From assembly GCA_945872365.1 (NCBI GenBank), contig CAMBZJ010000025.1:1-45682 (forward strand): 45,682 nucleotides of DNA, given 5' to 3'. The notes below the pieces were generated by a model. That model made no database searches, was not told where the DNA came from, and was given only the letters and a program-made list of their open reading frames with translations. Made by a program: the position numbers and the translations under genes. Position 1 is the stretch's first letter; the number at the start of each line of letters is the position of its first letter. This document shows positions 15,058 to 24,045 of this stretch, piece after piece. This DNA is from Klebsiella pneumoniae (GTDB lineage Bacteria; Desulfobacterota; Binatia; UBA12015).

Positions 15058-16100
15058 AGATGGGCATCGCCGGGTTTCCCGGCTCCGGCAAGACGACGAT
15101 CTTCAACGCCCTCACCGGACTCCACGCCGACACCGGGCTCGGCAGCGGCGCCGGCGGCAAGCCCAACCTCGGCGTCATCAAGGTTCCCGACGAGCGTGTC
15201 GACGCGCTCTCCGGGATCTTCACGCCGAAGAAGAAGACCTACGCGGAGATGTCGTTCGTCGACTTCCCCGACCCGCCGACCGAAGGTGGGCGACTCGACG
15301 AGAAGGTCATCGTGCAGATGCGCGAGGTCGAGGCGCTCGCCCACGTCGTGCGCGCCTTCGACGACCCGGCCCAGCCCGCACCCGACGCGCTGCGCGCCCT
15401 CGAGAGCTTCCGCACCGAACTGGTCGTGGCCGACCTGTCGATCGTCGAGCGCCGCATCGACCGCCTCAAGCGCGAACGCGGCAAGGAGCGCGAGCGCGCG
15501 CTGCTCGAGAAGGTCGGGCAGGCGCTCGAGGCGGAGACCGAACTGCGCACGATGGGTTTTTCTGCCGAGGAGGAGACCGCGCTCGCCGGGTTCGGCTTCC
15601 TCACCCGGAAACCGCGCCTCGTCGTGCTCAACGTGAACGAATCCGACGTGGCGAAGCCAGAGCCGGCCGCCATCGCCGACGCCGTCGCGCAGGCGGGCCT
15701 CTCCTTGCTGGTCATCTCGGGCAAGGTCGAGATGGAACTCGCGGAACTCGACCCGGCCGATCGCAAGAGCTTCGAGGCGGAACTGGGCCTCGCCGAGCCC
15801 GCGCGCGACCGGTTCATCCAGGCCTCCTACCGGCTGCTCAACCTGATGAGCTTCCTCACCGCGGGCGAGGACGAGGTGCGCGCCTGGACGATCCGGCGCG
15901 GCGACCCGGCGGTGGTCGCGGCGGGCAAGATCCACAGCGACATCGCGCGCGGGTTCATCCGGGCCGAGGTCATCCCCTACGCTGCGCTGGTTTCCCTGCG
16001 CAGCGAGGCGAAGTGCCGCGAGGCCGGCAAGTTGCGACTCGAAGGCAAGGATTACGTGGTCCAAGAGGGCGACGTGGTGCACTTCCGGTTCAACGTCTGA
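15054..16100 (+). CDS. ychF: YchF/OLA1-family translation-associated GTPase/ATPase, divergent
   Basis: 348 residues from GTG 15054 (overlapping the NUDIX stop, GGGGAG upstream); ATG 15060 is an alternative. The C-terminal TGS domain (CREAGKLRLEGKDYVVQEGD, then HFRFNV) and ARGFIRAEVIPY are nearly identical to the YchF consensus. The nucleotide-binding domain is unusual: the P-loop reads GFPGSGKTTIFNALTG instead of G-PNVGKST-FNALT, and the specificity motif is NVNESD. YchF proteins bind ribosomes and prefer ATP over GTP. The deviations suggest a paralogous branch rather than a damaged gene, as the remaining domains are well kept. Confidence 0.9.
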   Translation: MKMGIAGFPGSGKTTIFNALTGLHADTGLGSGAGGKPNLGVIKVPDERVDALSGIFTPKKKTYAEMSFVDFPDPPTEGGRLDEKVIVQMREVEALAHVVRAFDDPAQPAPDALRALESFRTELVVADLSIVERRIDRLKRERGKERERALLEKVGQALEAETELRTMGFSAEEETALAGFGFLTRKPRLVVLNVNESDVAKPEPAAIADAVAQAGLSLLVISGKVEMELAELDPADRKSFEAELGLAEPARDRFIQASYRLLNLMSFLTAGEDEVRAWTIRRGDPAVVAAGKIHSDIARGFIRAEVIPYAALVSLRSEAKCREAGKLRLEGKDYVVQEGDVVHFRFNV

Positions 16101-16447
16101 TGCGCGGCCGCCTGCTCACCCTCGCTGCCTTCGCCGCGATGATCGCCGCGGTCTGGTACTCGTTGCGCAGCGAGGAGCGCTTTGTGGTCGAGCAGCCGCG
16201 ACTCGAGCGCGGGGCCGATGGTTCGCGGGTCGTCGGCTCGGTCCGCAATGCCGGCGCCGCGGCGCAACTCGTCAAGGTCGAGGTGACGACGGTCGCGGGG
16301 GCGGCCGGTCACACCGAGAAGGAGACCGTCGAACTCCGCGACGTCGCGCCGGGCGAGTCGCGTCCCTTCGCCTCCTCGCCGAAGACGGTCGAGGTGCGCA
16401 ACTTCAGCATCTACGTGAACGAGGGCCGCAATCCCTACGGCAACTGA
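16100..16447 (+). CDS. Small membrane-anchored protein with FxLYD-like domain
   Basis: 115 residues. The ATG shares one base with the ychF stop (TGATG). An uncleaved signal/anchor (LLTLAAFAAMIAAVWYSL) is followed by one beta-sandwich-like domain: VVGSVRNAGAAAQLVKVEVT, then LRDVAPGESRPF and FSIYVNEGRNP. This resembles FxLYD domains found in extracytoplasmic proteins of unknown role. Function unknown; coupling to ychF is probably historical. Confidence 0.75.
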   Translation: MRGRLLTLAAFAAMIAAVWYSLRSEERFVVEQPRLERGADGSRVVGSVRNAGAAAQLVKVEVTTVAGAAGHTEKETVELRDVAPGESRPFASSPKTVEVRNFSIYVNEGRNPYGN

Positions 16448-16501
16448 TGGGCCCGGGCCGGCGCGACGCGCGGGGCCGGGCAGCGCGCTCGGCCGGCACG
16501 G

Positions 16502-16530
16502 TTGACACCCCGGGGGTGCATTGGTAGCCG
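16502..16530 (+). promoter_or_regulatory. Candidate promoter for tRNA-Val (and thrS)
   Basis: A perfect -35 TTGACA (16502-16507), a 17-bp spacer and a weak -10 TAGCCG (16525-16530) place transcription start about 19 nt before the tRNA. The spacer holds a GC-rich palindrome, CACCCC-G-GGGGTG (16506-16518). The -10 match is poor, so confidence is moderate. Confidence 0.45.
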
Positions 16531-16555
16531 AAGGAGCTGTTTTTCCCGCAGATTC

Positions 16556-16627
16556 AGGCACGTAGCTCAGTGGGAGAGCGCTTCCTTGACACGGAAGAGG
16601 TCGGCGGTTCAATCCCGCCCGTGCCTA
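16556..16627 (+). tRNA. tRNA-Val (anticodon GAC)
   Basis: 72 nt. Acceptor AGGCACG (16556-16562) pairs with CGTGCCT (16620-16626); discriminator A. D stem GCTC/GAGC, anticodon stem CTTCC/GGAAG with loop TTGACAC (GAC), T arm GGCGG-TTCAATC-CCGCC. CCA is not encoded. It ends only 16 nt before the thrS start on the same strand, so thrS mRNA probably begins by processing at the tRNA 3' end. Confidence 0.95.
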
Positions 16628-16643
16628 TCCCCAAGGACCGCCG

Positions 16644-18596
16644 ATGCCTGAGATCCACCTTGAAATTCCCGGTCGGGGCGCCGTCGAAGCCGGTGCAGGG
16701 GAGACGGCACGCGAGATTCTTGCGCGCGCGGGCGTTCTCGGCGACGCCGTCGCCGCGCGGCTGAACGGTCGCCCGGTCGACCTCTCCTCCCGGGTCGAGG
16801 CCGACGGTCGCCTCGCGCCGGTTGCCCCGGCAAGCCCCGAGGGCCTCGAGGTGATCCGCCACTCCACCGCGCACCTGATGGCGCAGGCGGTGAAGCGACT
16901 CTTCCCCTCGGCCCAGATCACGATCGGCCCCGTGATCGAGGACGGCTTTTACTACGACTTCTCCTTCGAGCGGGCATTCACGCCGGAGGATCTCGAGCGC
17001 ATCGAGGCCGAGATGCAGCGCATCGCCACCGCGGACCTCGCGGTCGCCCGCACGGTCGAGGCGCGCGACGCCGCGGTCGCCCGCTTCTTAGGCATGGGCG
17101 AGAAGTACAAGGCCGAGATCATCGGCTCGATCCCGGCCGGCGACGATGTCTCGCTCTATGGGCAGGGCGACTTCGTCGACCTCTGCCGCGGGCCGCACGT
17201 GCCCTCGACCGGGCGACTCGGCGCCTTCAAGCTCACGCATGTGGCGGGTGCTTACTGGCGCGGTGACGAACGCAACGAGATGCTCCAGCGCATCTACGGC
17301 ACGGCCTGGGCGGATCGCGCGGCCCTCGACGAGCACCTGGCGCTGCTCGAGGAGGCCCGCAAGCGCGACCACCGCCGGCTTGGCCCGGCCCTCGACCTTT
17401 TCTCGCTGCACGCGGTCTCGCCGGGCATCCCGTTCTTCCACCCGCGCGGCACGATCGTCTACAACGAACTGGTCGCCTACGTTCGCGAGCTCTACCGGCG
17501 CTACGGCTACACCGAGGTCATCACCCCGCTCATCTACAAGACCGAGATCTTCAAGACCTCGGGTCACTACGACAGCTACCGCGACGACATGTTCCTCCTG
17601 CGCGCCGACGAGGAAGAATACGGTGTGAAGCCGATGAACTGCCCGGGCCACGTGCACCTCTTCGGCCAGGGCAAGAAGTCGTACCGCGACCTGCCGGTTC
17701 GCTACGCCGACTTCTCGCGCCTGCACCGCTTCGAGCGCTCCGGCGTGCTCTCCGGGCTTACCCGCGTGCGCGGCTTCTCGCAGGACGATGCGCACGTCTT
17801 CTGCACGCCGGAGCAGGCCGACGAGGAGTTCGGGCTCTTCCTGCGGATGACCCGCGAGGTCTATGACGACTTCGGCTTCGCCGACGTCGCGGTCGCGGTC
17901 GAGACCCGGCCGGAGAAGTTCCTCGGCGAGCCGGCTCTCTGGGACGAGGCCGAGCGCATGCTGCAGGAGGGTCTCACCCGGGCGGGCTTCGAGTACACGC
18001 TCTCGCCCGGGGACGGGGCCTTCTACGGCCCCAAGATCGCCTTCAACTTCCGCGACGCCCTCAAGCGCTCCTGGACCCTCTCGACGATTCAGGTCGACTG
18101 CGCCATGCCTGACCGGTTCGGGATCCGCTACGTGCGGCCCGACGGCAGCGAGGGGCGCCCGGTCATGCTCCACCGGGCCATCCTCGGGTCGATCGAGCGC
18201 TTCATCGCCATCCTGATCGAGCACACCGCCGGGGCCCTGCCGCTGTGGCTGGCGCCCGAGCAGGTCCGGGTGTTAAGCGTGACCGACCGGGCGGCGGAAT
18301 ACGGCGAAGAAGTGGTCCGCCGCCTGCGGGCCGCGGGGCTGCGCGCAGATCTCGATGCGCGCAACGAGAAGCTCGGGTTCAAGATCCGGGCCGCGGAAAT
18401 GATGAAGATCCAGGCCATCGCGGTGGTCGGGGACAAGGAAGCGAGTCAGGAAATGGTCGCGCCACGCTGGCGCGGAGAGGGAAACCGCCCGGTCCAGGCG
18501 CTGGGGGAATTCGTGGCCGAGGCGGTCACGCGGGCCGCGATGCCCGCGGGCAAAGCGGTCCCGCAGTCTCCCGTCGCACCGGCCGGAGTCGATTGA
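16644..18596 (+). CDS. thrS: Threonyl-tRNA synthetase
   Basis: 650 residues from ATG 16644. Domains in order: TGS (1-60); the editing domain with [16 protein letters not shown] and [15 protein letters not shown]; the class II catalytic core with [11 protein letters not shown] (the cysteine is a zinc ligand), motif 2 [19 protein letters not shown] and the downstream zinc-binding histidines; and the anticodon-binding domain starting near [13 protein letters not shown]. It charges tRNA-Thr and edits mis-acylated serine. Full length. It heads thrS-rpmI-rplT-pheS-pheT-ihfA; the usual infC between thrS and rpmI is absent. Confidence 0.97.
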   Translation: MPEIHLEIPGRGAVEAGAGETAREILARAGVLGDAVAARLNGRPVDLSSRVEADGRLAPVAPASPEGLEVIRHSTAHLMAQAVKRLFPSAQITIGPVIEDGFYYDFSFERAFTPEDLERIEAEMQRIATADLAVARTVEARDAAVARFLGMGEKYKAEIIGSIPAGDDVSLYGQGDFVDLCRGPHVPSTGRLGAFKLTHVAGAYWRGDERNEMLQRIYGTAWADRAALDEHLALLEEARKRDHRRLGPALDLFSLHAVSPGIPFFHPRGTIVYNELVAYVRELYRRYGYTEVITPLIYKTEIFKTSGHYDSYRDDMFLLRADEEEYGVKPMNCPGHVHLFGQGKKSYRDLPVRYADFSRLHRFERSGVLSGLTRVRGFSQDDAHVFCTPEQADEEFGLFLRMTREVYDDFGFADVAVAVETRPEKFLGEPALWDEAERMLQEGLTRAGFEYTLSPGDGAFYGPKIAFNFRDALKRSWTLSTIQVDCAMPDRFGIRYVRPDGSEGRPVMLHRAILGSIERFIAILIEHTAGALPLWLAPEQVRVLSVTDRAAEYGEEVVRRLRAAGLRADLDARNEKLGFKIRAAEMMKIQAIAVVGDKEASQEMVAPRWRGEGNRPVQALGEFVAEAVTRAAMPAGKAVPQSPVAPAGVD

Positions 18597-18633
18597 GACG
18601 GACCCGCCGCTTGCGGGAAGGACGCGAGAGAAG

Positions 18634-18831
18634 ATGCCCAAGATCAAGACCAACCGCTCGGCGGCCAAGCGCTTCAAGGCGACCGGGAGCGGCGGCGTGA
18701 AACGTTCGCATGCGTTCGCCCGCCACCAAATGTCGTGCAAGTCCCGCAAACTCAAGCGCAAGCTGCGCCACTCGGCCATGGTCGCCGCGGCCGACGTCCC
18801 GGCCGTCAAGCGACTGCTGCCCTACCTCTGA
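18634..18831 (+). CDS. rpmI: Ribosomal protein bL35
   Basis: 65 residues, standard length, beginning [20 protein letters not shown], which is the family signature, and continuing with the basic [11 protein letters not shown]. Structural component of the large subunit. It lies 37 nt after thrS and 10 nt before rplT. Confidence 0.97.
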   Translation: MPKIKTNRSAAKRFKATGSGGVKRSHAFARHQMSCKSRKLKRKLRHSAMVAAADVPAVKRLLPYL

Positions 18832-18841
18832 GGAGAGAACC

Positions 18842-19201
18842 ATGCCTCGCGTCAAACGCGGCACCAAGGCGCGCGCGCGCCGCAAGAAGGTGATGAAGCT
18901 CGCCAAGGGGAACGTCGGCGGGCGGCGCAAACTTTACAGGGCGGCACGGGAGACCGTAGAGAAAGGACTCGTCTTCGCGTACCGCGACCGCAAGGTTCGC
19001 AAGCGCGAATTCCGCTCGCTGTGGATCGTGCGCATCAACGCAGCGGTGCGTGAGGCCGGCCTGTCCTACGGCCGCTTCGTCCAGGGGCTGAGAAAGGCCG
19101 GCATCGAGGTCGACCGCAAGGTCCTCTCGGAGCTCGCGATCCACGACGCCCAGGCGTTCGGCGCGATCGCGGAGCAGGCCAAGGCGGCCCTCGCGGCCTG
19201 A
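18842..19201 (+). CDS. rplT: Ribosomal protein bL20
   Basis: 119 residues from ATG 18842 behind GAGGAGA. Starts [20 protein letters not shown] and contains [20 protein letters not shown], both typical. It binds 23S rRNA early in assembly and is the autoregulator of the infC-rpmI-rplT operon in other bacteria; with infC missing and a 37-nt leader before rpmI, the classical leader target has no room here. Confidence 0.97.
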   Translation: MPRVKRGTKARARRKKVMKLAKGNVGGRRKLYRAARETVEKGLVFAYRDRKVRKREFRSLWIVRINAAVREAGLSYGRFVQGLRKAGIEVDRKVLSELAIHDAQAFGAIAEQAKAALAA

Positions 19202-19248
19202 GGAGTGCCTCGGGGCGGTCCGAGCCGGCGCCGCCCGGGCCGTTTCCC

Positions 19249-20277
19249 TTGTCTCTCGTCGTCGAGATAGAGGCCCTCGAGGCCAGAACCCTGGCCTCCA
19301 TCGAGTCCCTCTCGGGCGACGATGCGCTCGAGTTGGTGCGCGTCGAAGTGCTTGGCCGCAAGGGCGCGCTCACGTCCATCCTGCGCGGTCTGAAGGACGT
19401 TCCTGCCGACGAGCGTCCGGTGATCGGCGAGCGCGCGAACGCCGCCAAGCGGGTGATCGAGGAGCGCATCGAGGCCGTGCAGTCCGCGCTGCGCGCCCGC
19501 GAGGAGTCGAGCCGGCTCGCACGCGAGGTCGTCGACGTCACCCTGCCGGCGCGCGGCTGGCCCCGGGGCCGTCGCCACCCGCTCCTTCAGACGATGGAGG
19601 AGGCGATCGACATCTTCGAGCGCATGGGCTTCGAGGTCGTCGAGAGCCCGGAGATCGAGGACGACGAGCACAACTTCGAGGCGCTCAATTTCCCGGCTGA
19701 CCACCCGGCGCGCGACATGCAGGACACCTTTCTGCTCGAGGACGGTCGCCTGCTGCGCACGCACTGCACGCCGAGCCAGGTCCACGTGATGCGCAGCCGC
19801 AAGCCGCCTCTCGCGGTGATCACGCCGGGCGCCACCTATCGGCGCGACGATCTCGACCTCACGCACGCGCCGATGTTTCACCAGATCGACTGCTTCCTCG
19901 TCGACGAGCAGGTGAGCTTCGCCGACCTCAAGGGCTTGCTGACGGAGTTCCTGACCGCATTCTTCGGCGACGTGGCGGTGCGCTTCCGGGCCTCGTTCTT
20001 TCCGTTCGTCGAGCCGGGTGCTGAGGTCGATATCGGCTGCGCCGTCTGCCGTGGCCGGGATGCCGCCTGTCGCGTTTGCCGGGGCGAGGGCTGGCTCGAG
20101 ATCCTCGGCGCCGGGATGATCCACCCCAACGTGCTGCGGGCCGTCGGGCTCGACCCCGAGGTGGTCTCCGGCTTCGCCTTCGGACTCGGCGTCGAGCGTC
20201 TCGCCATGCTGCGCCACGCGATCGACGACATCCGGCTGTTCACGGAGAATGACCTCCGCTTTCTGCGGCAGTTCTAG
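19249..20277 (+). CDS. pheS: Phenylalanyl-tRNA synthetase alpha subunit
   Basis: 342 residues. No ATG or GTG exists in frame near the expected N-terminus; TTG 19249 fits the usual coiled-coil start and has no clear Shine-Dalgarno. The N-terminal coiled coil (ELVRVEVLGRKGALTSILRG) is followed by the class II core: HPLLQTMEEAIDIFERMGFE, HNFEALNFPADHPARDMQDT, and motif 3 GFAFGLGVERLAML. A cysteine pair cluster C-A-V-C...C-R-V-C precedes GWLEILGAGM; such zinc-ribbon-like cysteines occur in PheS of several bacterial groups. It forms an alpha2-beta2 enzyme with PheT, which starts 11 nt downstream. Confidence 0.96.
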   Translation: MSLVVEIEALEARTLASIESLSGDDALELVRVEVLGRKGALTSILRGLKDVPADERPVIGERANAAKRVIEERIEAVQSALRAREESSRLAREVVDVTLPARGWPRGRRHPLLQTMEEAIDIFERMGFEVVESPEIEDDEHNFEALNFPADHPARDMQDTFLLEDGRLLRTHCTPSQVHVMRSRKPPLAVITPGATYRRDDLDLTHAPMFHQIDCFLVDEQVSFADLKGLLTEFLTAFFGDVAVRFRASFFPFVEPGAEVDIGCAVCRGRDAACRVCRGEGWLEILGAGMIHPNVLRAVGLDPEVVSGFAFGLGVERLAMLRHAIDDIRLFTENDLRFLRQF

Positions 20278-20288
20278 GCGGAAGAGCG

Positions 20289-22718
20289 ATGCGCGTCCCG
20301 CTCGATTGGCTGGCTGAATTCGTCGAGATCCCGACCGACGTCGACGGTCTCGCGGCTCGCCTCACCTCCGCCGGGTTCGAGGTCGAGCACGTCGCCCGCC
20401 ACGCGGTCGCGGATGCGGTCGTGGCGGGTACGATCCTCTCGGCCGAGCCGATCGCGGGCCAGCCCGGCGTCCGCGCCTGCCGCGTGGACGTGGGCGGCGA
20501 ACGACCGCTGGAGGTCGTCTGCGGGGCGCCGGACGCGCCGACCGGTCGGCTCTTCGCGGTGGCGCTGCCGGGTGCGACCCTGCCCGAAGCCACGGTCGAG
20601 GTGCGGGAACTGCGCGGTCGGCGCTCCGAGGCGGTGCTCTGCTCGGAGCGCGACCTGGGACTCGGCGACGACCACTCGGGACTTTTCGCGCTCGACGCGG
20701 CCGACCTCGGGTTGTCTGCGGCCGAGGCGATCGCACCCGGAACGCCGCTCGGGCGCCTGCTGCCCGAGACGATCGTGCTCGACCTCGCGATCTCGCCCAA
20801 TCGCGGCGATTGCGCCTCGATTCTTGGCGTCGCCCGCGAGGTCGCTGCGCTCTGGGGCTCGAAGATCCACAAACGGCGCCAGGCGACCCCTGTGCCCGAG
20901 TCGACCGAAGAGGCCTTCGGAGCCGAGATCGAGGACCATGAACTCTGTCCCTGGTACTGCGCTCAGCGGGCCCAGGTAGCCCGCGGTCGCTCCCCGTTCT
21001 GGATGCGCCGCCGCCTGACGGCGTGCGGCGTGCGCCCACTTGGCGCGACCGTCGACGTGACGAACTACGTCATGCTCGAGCGCGGCCAACCGCTGCACGC
21101 CTTCGACCTCGACCGCGTTCGGGGAAAGCGCCTGGTCGCGCGCCGGGCGCGGCAGGGCGAACGGCTCCGACTGCTCGACGGGCGCGACGTCGAACTCGCG
21201 ACCGGCGACCTGGTCATCGCCGATGTCGAGGGACCGGTCGCCCTCGCGGGCGTCATGGGCGGGGAGGGCAGCGAGGTGGGCGACGCAACGACTCGCATCG
21301 CCCTCGAAAGTGCGATCTTCCAACCCCAGACCGTGCGGCGCACGGCACGCCGGCTCGGACTGCACACCGAGGCCTCATTTCGCTTCGAGCGCGGGGTCGA
21401 CCCCAGTGGCGCCGCCGAGGCGGTCGCGCGTGCGGTGGCGCTGCTGGGACAATTGGGTGCGCGCCCGATCGGCCGCCTGCTCGAAGCCGGTGGCCCACCG
21501 CCCGCGCCGGCCGCGATCGCCTTCCTGGCGCGCCGGGCCAACGCGCTCCTCGGGACGTCGATCGACTCCCAGGAGATGGTGCGGCGCCTGCGCCTGATCG
21601 GGGCGGAACCCGGCCGCGTACACGGCGAGACGATCGAGGTCCTGCCGCCGCCCTACCGCCTCGACTTGCGGCAGCCCGCCGACCTGGCCGAGGAAGTCGC
21701 CCGGGTCGGGGGTTACGAGACCGTGCCGATGTCCCGCCCGCGCATCCCGACCCGTGGGCGGGCCGGTGCCGCGAGCGGGATGCGACTGGTGCGCAGCGCC
21801 TTCGCCGCGGCCGGATTTGCCGAGGCGGTACTGCTCGCCTTTGCCGACCCCGGGGAGAACCGCCACTTCCCCGGCCTCTGGTCGGACGCGGAGCGACCGG
21901 TCGTGCTGCGCAACCCGCTCGCTTCGATCGCGAGCGAGATGCGCACGAGCCTGCTCCCCGGGCTGCTTGCCGCTTTGCGTGTGAACCAGTCGCGCGGCGA
22001 GTCGTTCGTGCCGCTCTTCTCGGTCGCGACGGTGTTCTCGCGCGACGCATCGGGTCGTCCGCTCGAACGCACCGATGCGACGGCGATCCTTTGGGGCACC
22101 CTGCCGGCCGCGATCGGCCACGCCGTCCGGGCGCTCGAGTTCGCCGACCTGCGCCGCGTCGTCGAGGACGTCTTTGGCGCGTCGGGTGTTCCGCTCCCCC
22201 TCTGGGAGGCCCGCACGGACCTTCCGTTCCTGCACCCGGGCCGCACCGCCGAGCTGCTCCTCGATGGGCGACGGCTCGGCTGGGCGGGCGAGTTGCATCC
22301 CGCGCTCATCCCGACGCTCGAATTGCGGCCGGGACCCGTCTGGGTCGTCGAGGTGGATGCCGGTGCGCTGGTCGGCGGGCGCAAGCCTCCGGTTCGTCAT
22401 ACCGGGGCGCCGCGGTTCCCGTCGGTCGAACGCGACGTCGCCTTGGTCGTCGAGGAGTCGGTCCGGGCGGGCACCATCCTCGACGCGATCGTCGCCCAGC
22501 GCCATCCGCTGGTTGAAAACGCCTCGCTCTTCGATGAGTATAGGGGCGCCGGCATTCCCCCGGGACGCAAGAGTCTGGCCTACTCGATCTCGTATCGGGC
22601 GCCCGACCGGACGCTGACCGACCTCGAGGTGAACGCGGCACACGAAGACATCCTTGCGAAGATCGCCGCCGTCGTTCCCTTCGAACGGCGCGGTGCAGCA
22701 GTCGAGGGCGGGACATGA
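20289..22718 (+). CDS. pheT: Phenylalanyl-tRNA synthetase beta subunit
   Basis: 809 residues, full length. It begins MRVPLDWLAEFVEIPTDVD, then the EMAP/OB tRNA-binding domain (VVCGAPD), the B3/4 editing domain (GVRPLGATVDVTNYVMLERG), B5 (RRLRLIGAEP), the inactive synthetase-like core and the C-terminal anticodon-binding ferredoxin fold (RFPSVERDVALVVEES). It edits Tyr-tRNA(Phe) and completes the heterotetramer. The stop overlaps ihfA (ATGA). Confidence 0.97.
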   Translation: MRVPLDWLAEFVEIPTDVDGLAARLTSAGFEVEHVARHAVADAVVAGTILSAEPIAGQPGVRACRVDVGGERPLEVVCGAPDAPTGRLFAVALPGATLPEATVEVRELRGRRSEAVLCSERDLGLGDDHSGLFALDAADLGLSAAEAIAPGTPLGRLLPETIVLDLAISPNRGDCASILGVAREVAALWGSKIHKRRQATPVPESTEEAFGAEIEDHELCPWYCAQRAQVARGRSPFWMRRRLTACGVRPLGATVDVTNYVMLERGQPLHAFDLDRVRGKRLVARRARQGERLRLLDGRDVELATGDLVIADVEGPVALAGVMGGEGSEVGDATTRIALESAIFQPQTVRRTARRLGLHTEASFRFERGVDPSGAAEAVARAVALLGQLGARPIGRLLEAGGPPPAPAAIAFLARRANALLGTSIDSQEMVRRLRLIGAEPGRVHGETIEVLPPPYRLDLRQPADLAEEVARVGGYETVPMSRPRIPTRGRAGAASGMRLVRSAFAAAGFAEAVLLAFADPGENRHFPGLWSDAERPVVLRNPLASIASEMRTSLLPGLLAALRVNQSRGESFVPLFSVATVFSRDASGRPLERTDATAILWGTLPAAIGHAVRALEFADLRRVVEDVFGASGVPLPLWEARTDLPFLHPGRTAELLLDGRRLGWAGELHPALIPTLELRPGPVWVVEVDAGALVGGRKPPVRHTGAPRFPSVERDVALVVEESVRAGTILDAIVAQRHPLVENASLFDEYRGAGIPPGRKSLAYSISYRAPDRTLTDLEVNAAHEDILAKIAAVVPFERRGAAVEGGT

Positions 22719-23038
22719 CGAAGGCGGACATCGTCGAGCGCATCCACGAAAAGGCGCGCGCCTCGAAGAAGGACGCGAGCGAGGTGGTGGATACCGTGTT
22801 CGAGATGATCAAGGGCCGTCTCGAGACCGGCGAGAAGGTGAAACTCTCGGGCTTCGGCAACTTCGTCGTGCACGAGAAGCGCCCGCGCAAGGGCCGCAAT
22901 CCGCAGACCGGCGAGGAGATCGTCATCTCAGGGCGCCGCGTGCTCTCCTTCAAGGCGAGCCAGGTCCTCAAGGGCACGATCAATTCCGGTCGACCGCTGC
23001 CGCAGCCCACGAACAGTCTCCTCGGCCCGAGGCGCTGA
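22715..23038 (+). CDS. ihfA: Integration host factor alpha-type DNA-bending protein
   Basis: 107 residues. HU/IHF fold: MTKADIVERIHEKARASKKD, then VKLSGFGNFVVHEKRPRKGR, NPQTGEEIVISGRRV and a C-terminal helix. The beta-arm proline tip (NPQTGE) is present. Location directly behind pheT, with a 4-nt overlap, is the conserved place of ihfA, which supports IHF-alpha rather than HU. IHF bends DNA at sigma-54 promoters, replication origins and recombination sites. Confidence 0.95.
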   Translation: MTKADIVERIHEKARASKKDASEVVDTVFEMIKGRLETGEKVKLSGFGNFVVHEKRPRKGRNPQTGEEIVISGRRVLSFKASQVLKGTINSGRPLPQPTNSLLGPRR

Positions 23039-23099
23039 CTCGCGACCGGCGCCGGCCGTGAGCGCGGGTGGATCGTTCGGCGCTCCTGCCCCCTCCCTC

Positions 23100-23555
23100 T
23101 CAACTCCGCCGGGGCTTGGCCGTTGCCACCGTATCTCTGGCGCGCGGGTTGAGGCGGTAAACGCGGTGCCTCGTGCGACGCCGAGGCGTGGCGTCGCCGT
23201 CTTCCGCTCGCGACCGCAGAACGGCCTGCCGGAGGTGGTCGGGGTCGAAGTCGAGGAACTCGCAGACGTTGTTGAACGCGAACGGCCAGTCCGCGCTCGT
23301 CGATTCGATCCAACGCTGGGCCTGGCGCCCGAGCATCTGCGGGCCCACCCGGTGATCGCGCGAGAACTCCTGGAAGCAGCGGATGCCGTCTTCGAGCACG
23401 GCGAGCATGAGCGAGCGCTCGCCGCTCGACTTGGCGGCCGCCGACTCGGGGCCGTGGAACTGCTCGGGCAGCAGGACGTCGGGTGCGAAGGGGTGGTTCC
23501 TGATGGTGCGCCCGGTCGGGCTGGCGTGATGCGTCGTGGTCATCGGGAGCGACAT
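23100..23555 (-). CDS. Conserved hypothetical protein
   Basis: 151 residues from ATG 23555, chosen because GAAGGAAG lies 7-8 nt upstream; an ATG at 23597 is less likely. The central part, ERSLMLAVLEDGIRCFQEF then WIESTSADWPFAFNNVCEFL and DFDPDHLRQAVL, is well structured and reads like a small helical conserved family common in deltaproteobacteria-like genomes, but I cannot name it. The N- and C-terminal 30 residues are basic and disordered. It is a single gene convergent with ihfA. Confidence 0.72.
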   Translation of the reverse strand: MSLPMTTTHHASPTGRTIRNHPFAPDVLLPEQFHGPESAAAKSSGERSLMLAVLEDGIRCFQEFSRDHRVGPQMLGRQAQRWIESTSADWPFAFNNVCEFLDFDPDHLRQAVLRSRAEDGDATPRRRTRHRVYRLNPRARDTVATAKPRRS

Positions 23556-23597
23556 CGTTCTTCCTTCGGTCTGGGGCACCGCTCGGCGCCGACTCAT

Positions 23598-23952
23598 TTT
23601 TTCTTCCCGGGAGATGCCATCGAGTTACCGACTCTGCGTGCGAGGGCCGGACGCAGGATCGAAGGTGGGACGGAGTCGACAAAGTGCATGCCGACGATTG
23701 GCTCCCCGACCCCTAGGGTCGTGTCCCTAGGAAGAACCAAGATCCGTGCCTGCCCCGTCGCCGGAAAAACCAGTAAACCCATGCCTTTCCGGCCCCTAGG
23801 GCGTCCCGGCTTCATGGTCTTTCCGCACGATCGTGCGATATTGCGCGATCGGAGCGATGCCTCTCGACGTATCTGCGCGCAGGCTCCAACGATGAATGCA
23901 TCGATCGACACACCTTGCCCCGTGCACGAAAAGCCAGTAAGACCCGGCACGT
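23598..23952. other. Intergenic region with CCCTAGG palindromes and duplicated promoter-like block
   Basis: No convincing gene. It contains three CCCTAGG(G) palindromes at 23711-23718, 23725-23731 and 23794-23801 (CTAG is a rare word in GC-rich proteobacteria) and two related blocks, at about 23750-23779 and 23915-23943, each of the form TGCCCCGT-N-AAAA-CCAGTAA. The second block is the promoter candidate for tRNA-Pro. The first has no stable RNA behind it. Confidence 0.5.
23915..23943 (+). promoter_or_regulatory. Promoter of tRNA-Pro
   Basis: -35 TTGCCC (23915-23920), 17-bp spacer, -10 TAAGAC (23938-23943). Predicted start near 23950, three bases before the mature tRNA 5' end. The same architecture (TTGCC-17-TA) recurs before ftsH. 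Confidence 0.5.
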
Positions 23953-24026
23953 CGGGGCGTGGCGCAGCCTGGTAGCGCACCTGCTTGGGGTGCAGGGGGT
24001 CGCCAGTTCAAATCTGGCCGCTCCGA
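23953..24026 (+). tRNA. tRNA-Pro (anticodon GGG)
   Basis: 74 nt. Acceptor CGGGGCG pairs with CGCTCCG (one G-U); discriminator A at 24026. Anticodon stem CCTGC/GCAGG with loop TTGGGGT gives GGG. T arm GCCAG-TTCAAAT-CTGGC is perfect. CCA is not encoded. Confidence 0.94.
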
Positions 24027-24045
24027 TTGAGGTTGCGGTGGACGA

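Noticed and set aside
23594-23782. 62-codon minus-strand frame starting MGLLVF
   Set aside because: Protein looks tolerable, but third-position base use lacks the strong GC bias of true genes here and it overlaps the CCCTAGG and promoter-like elements.
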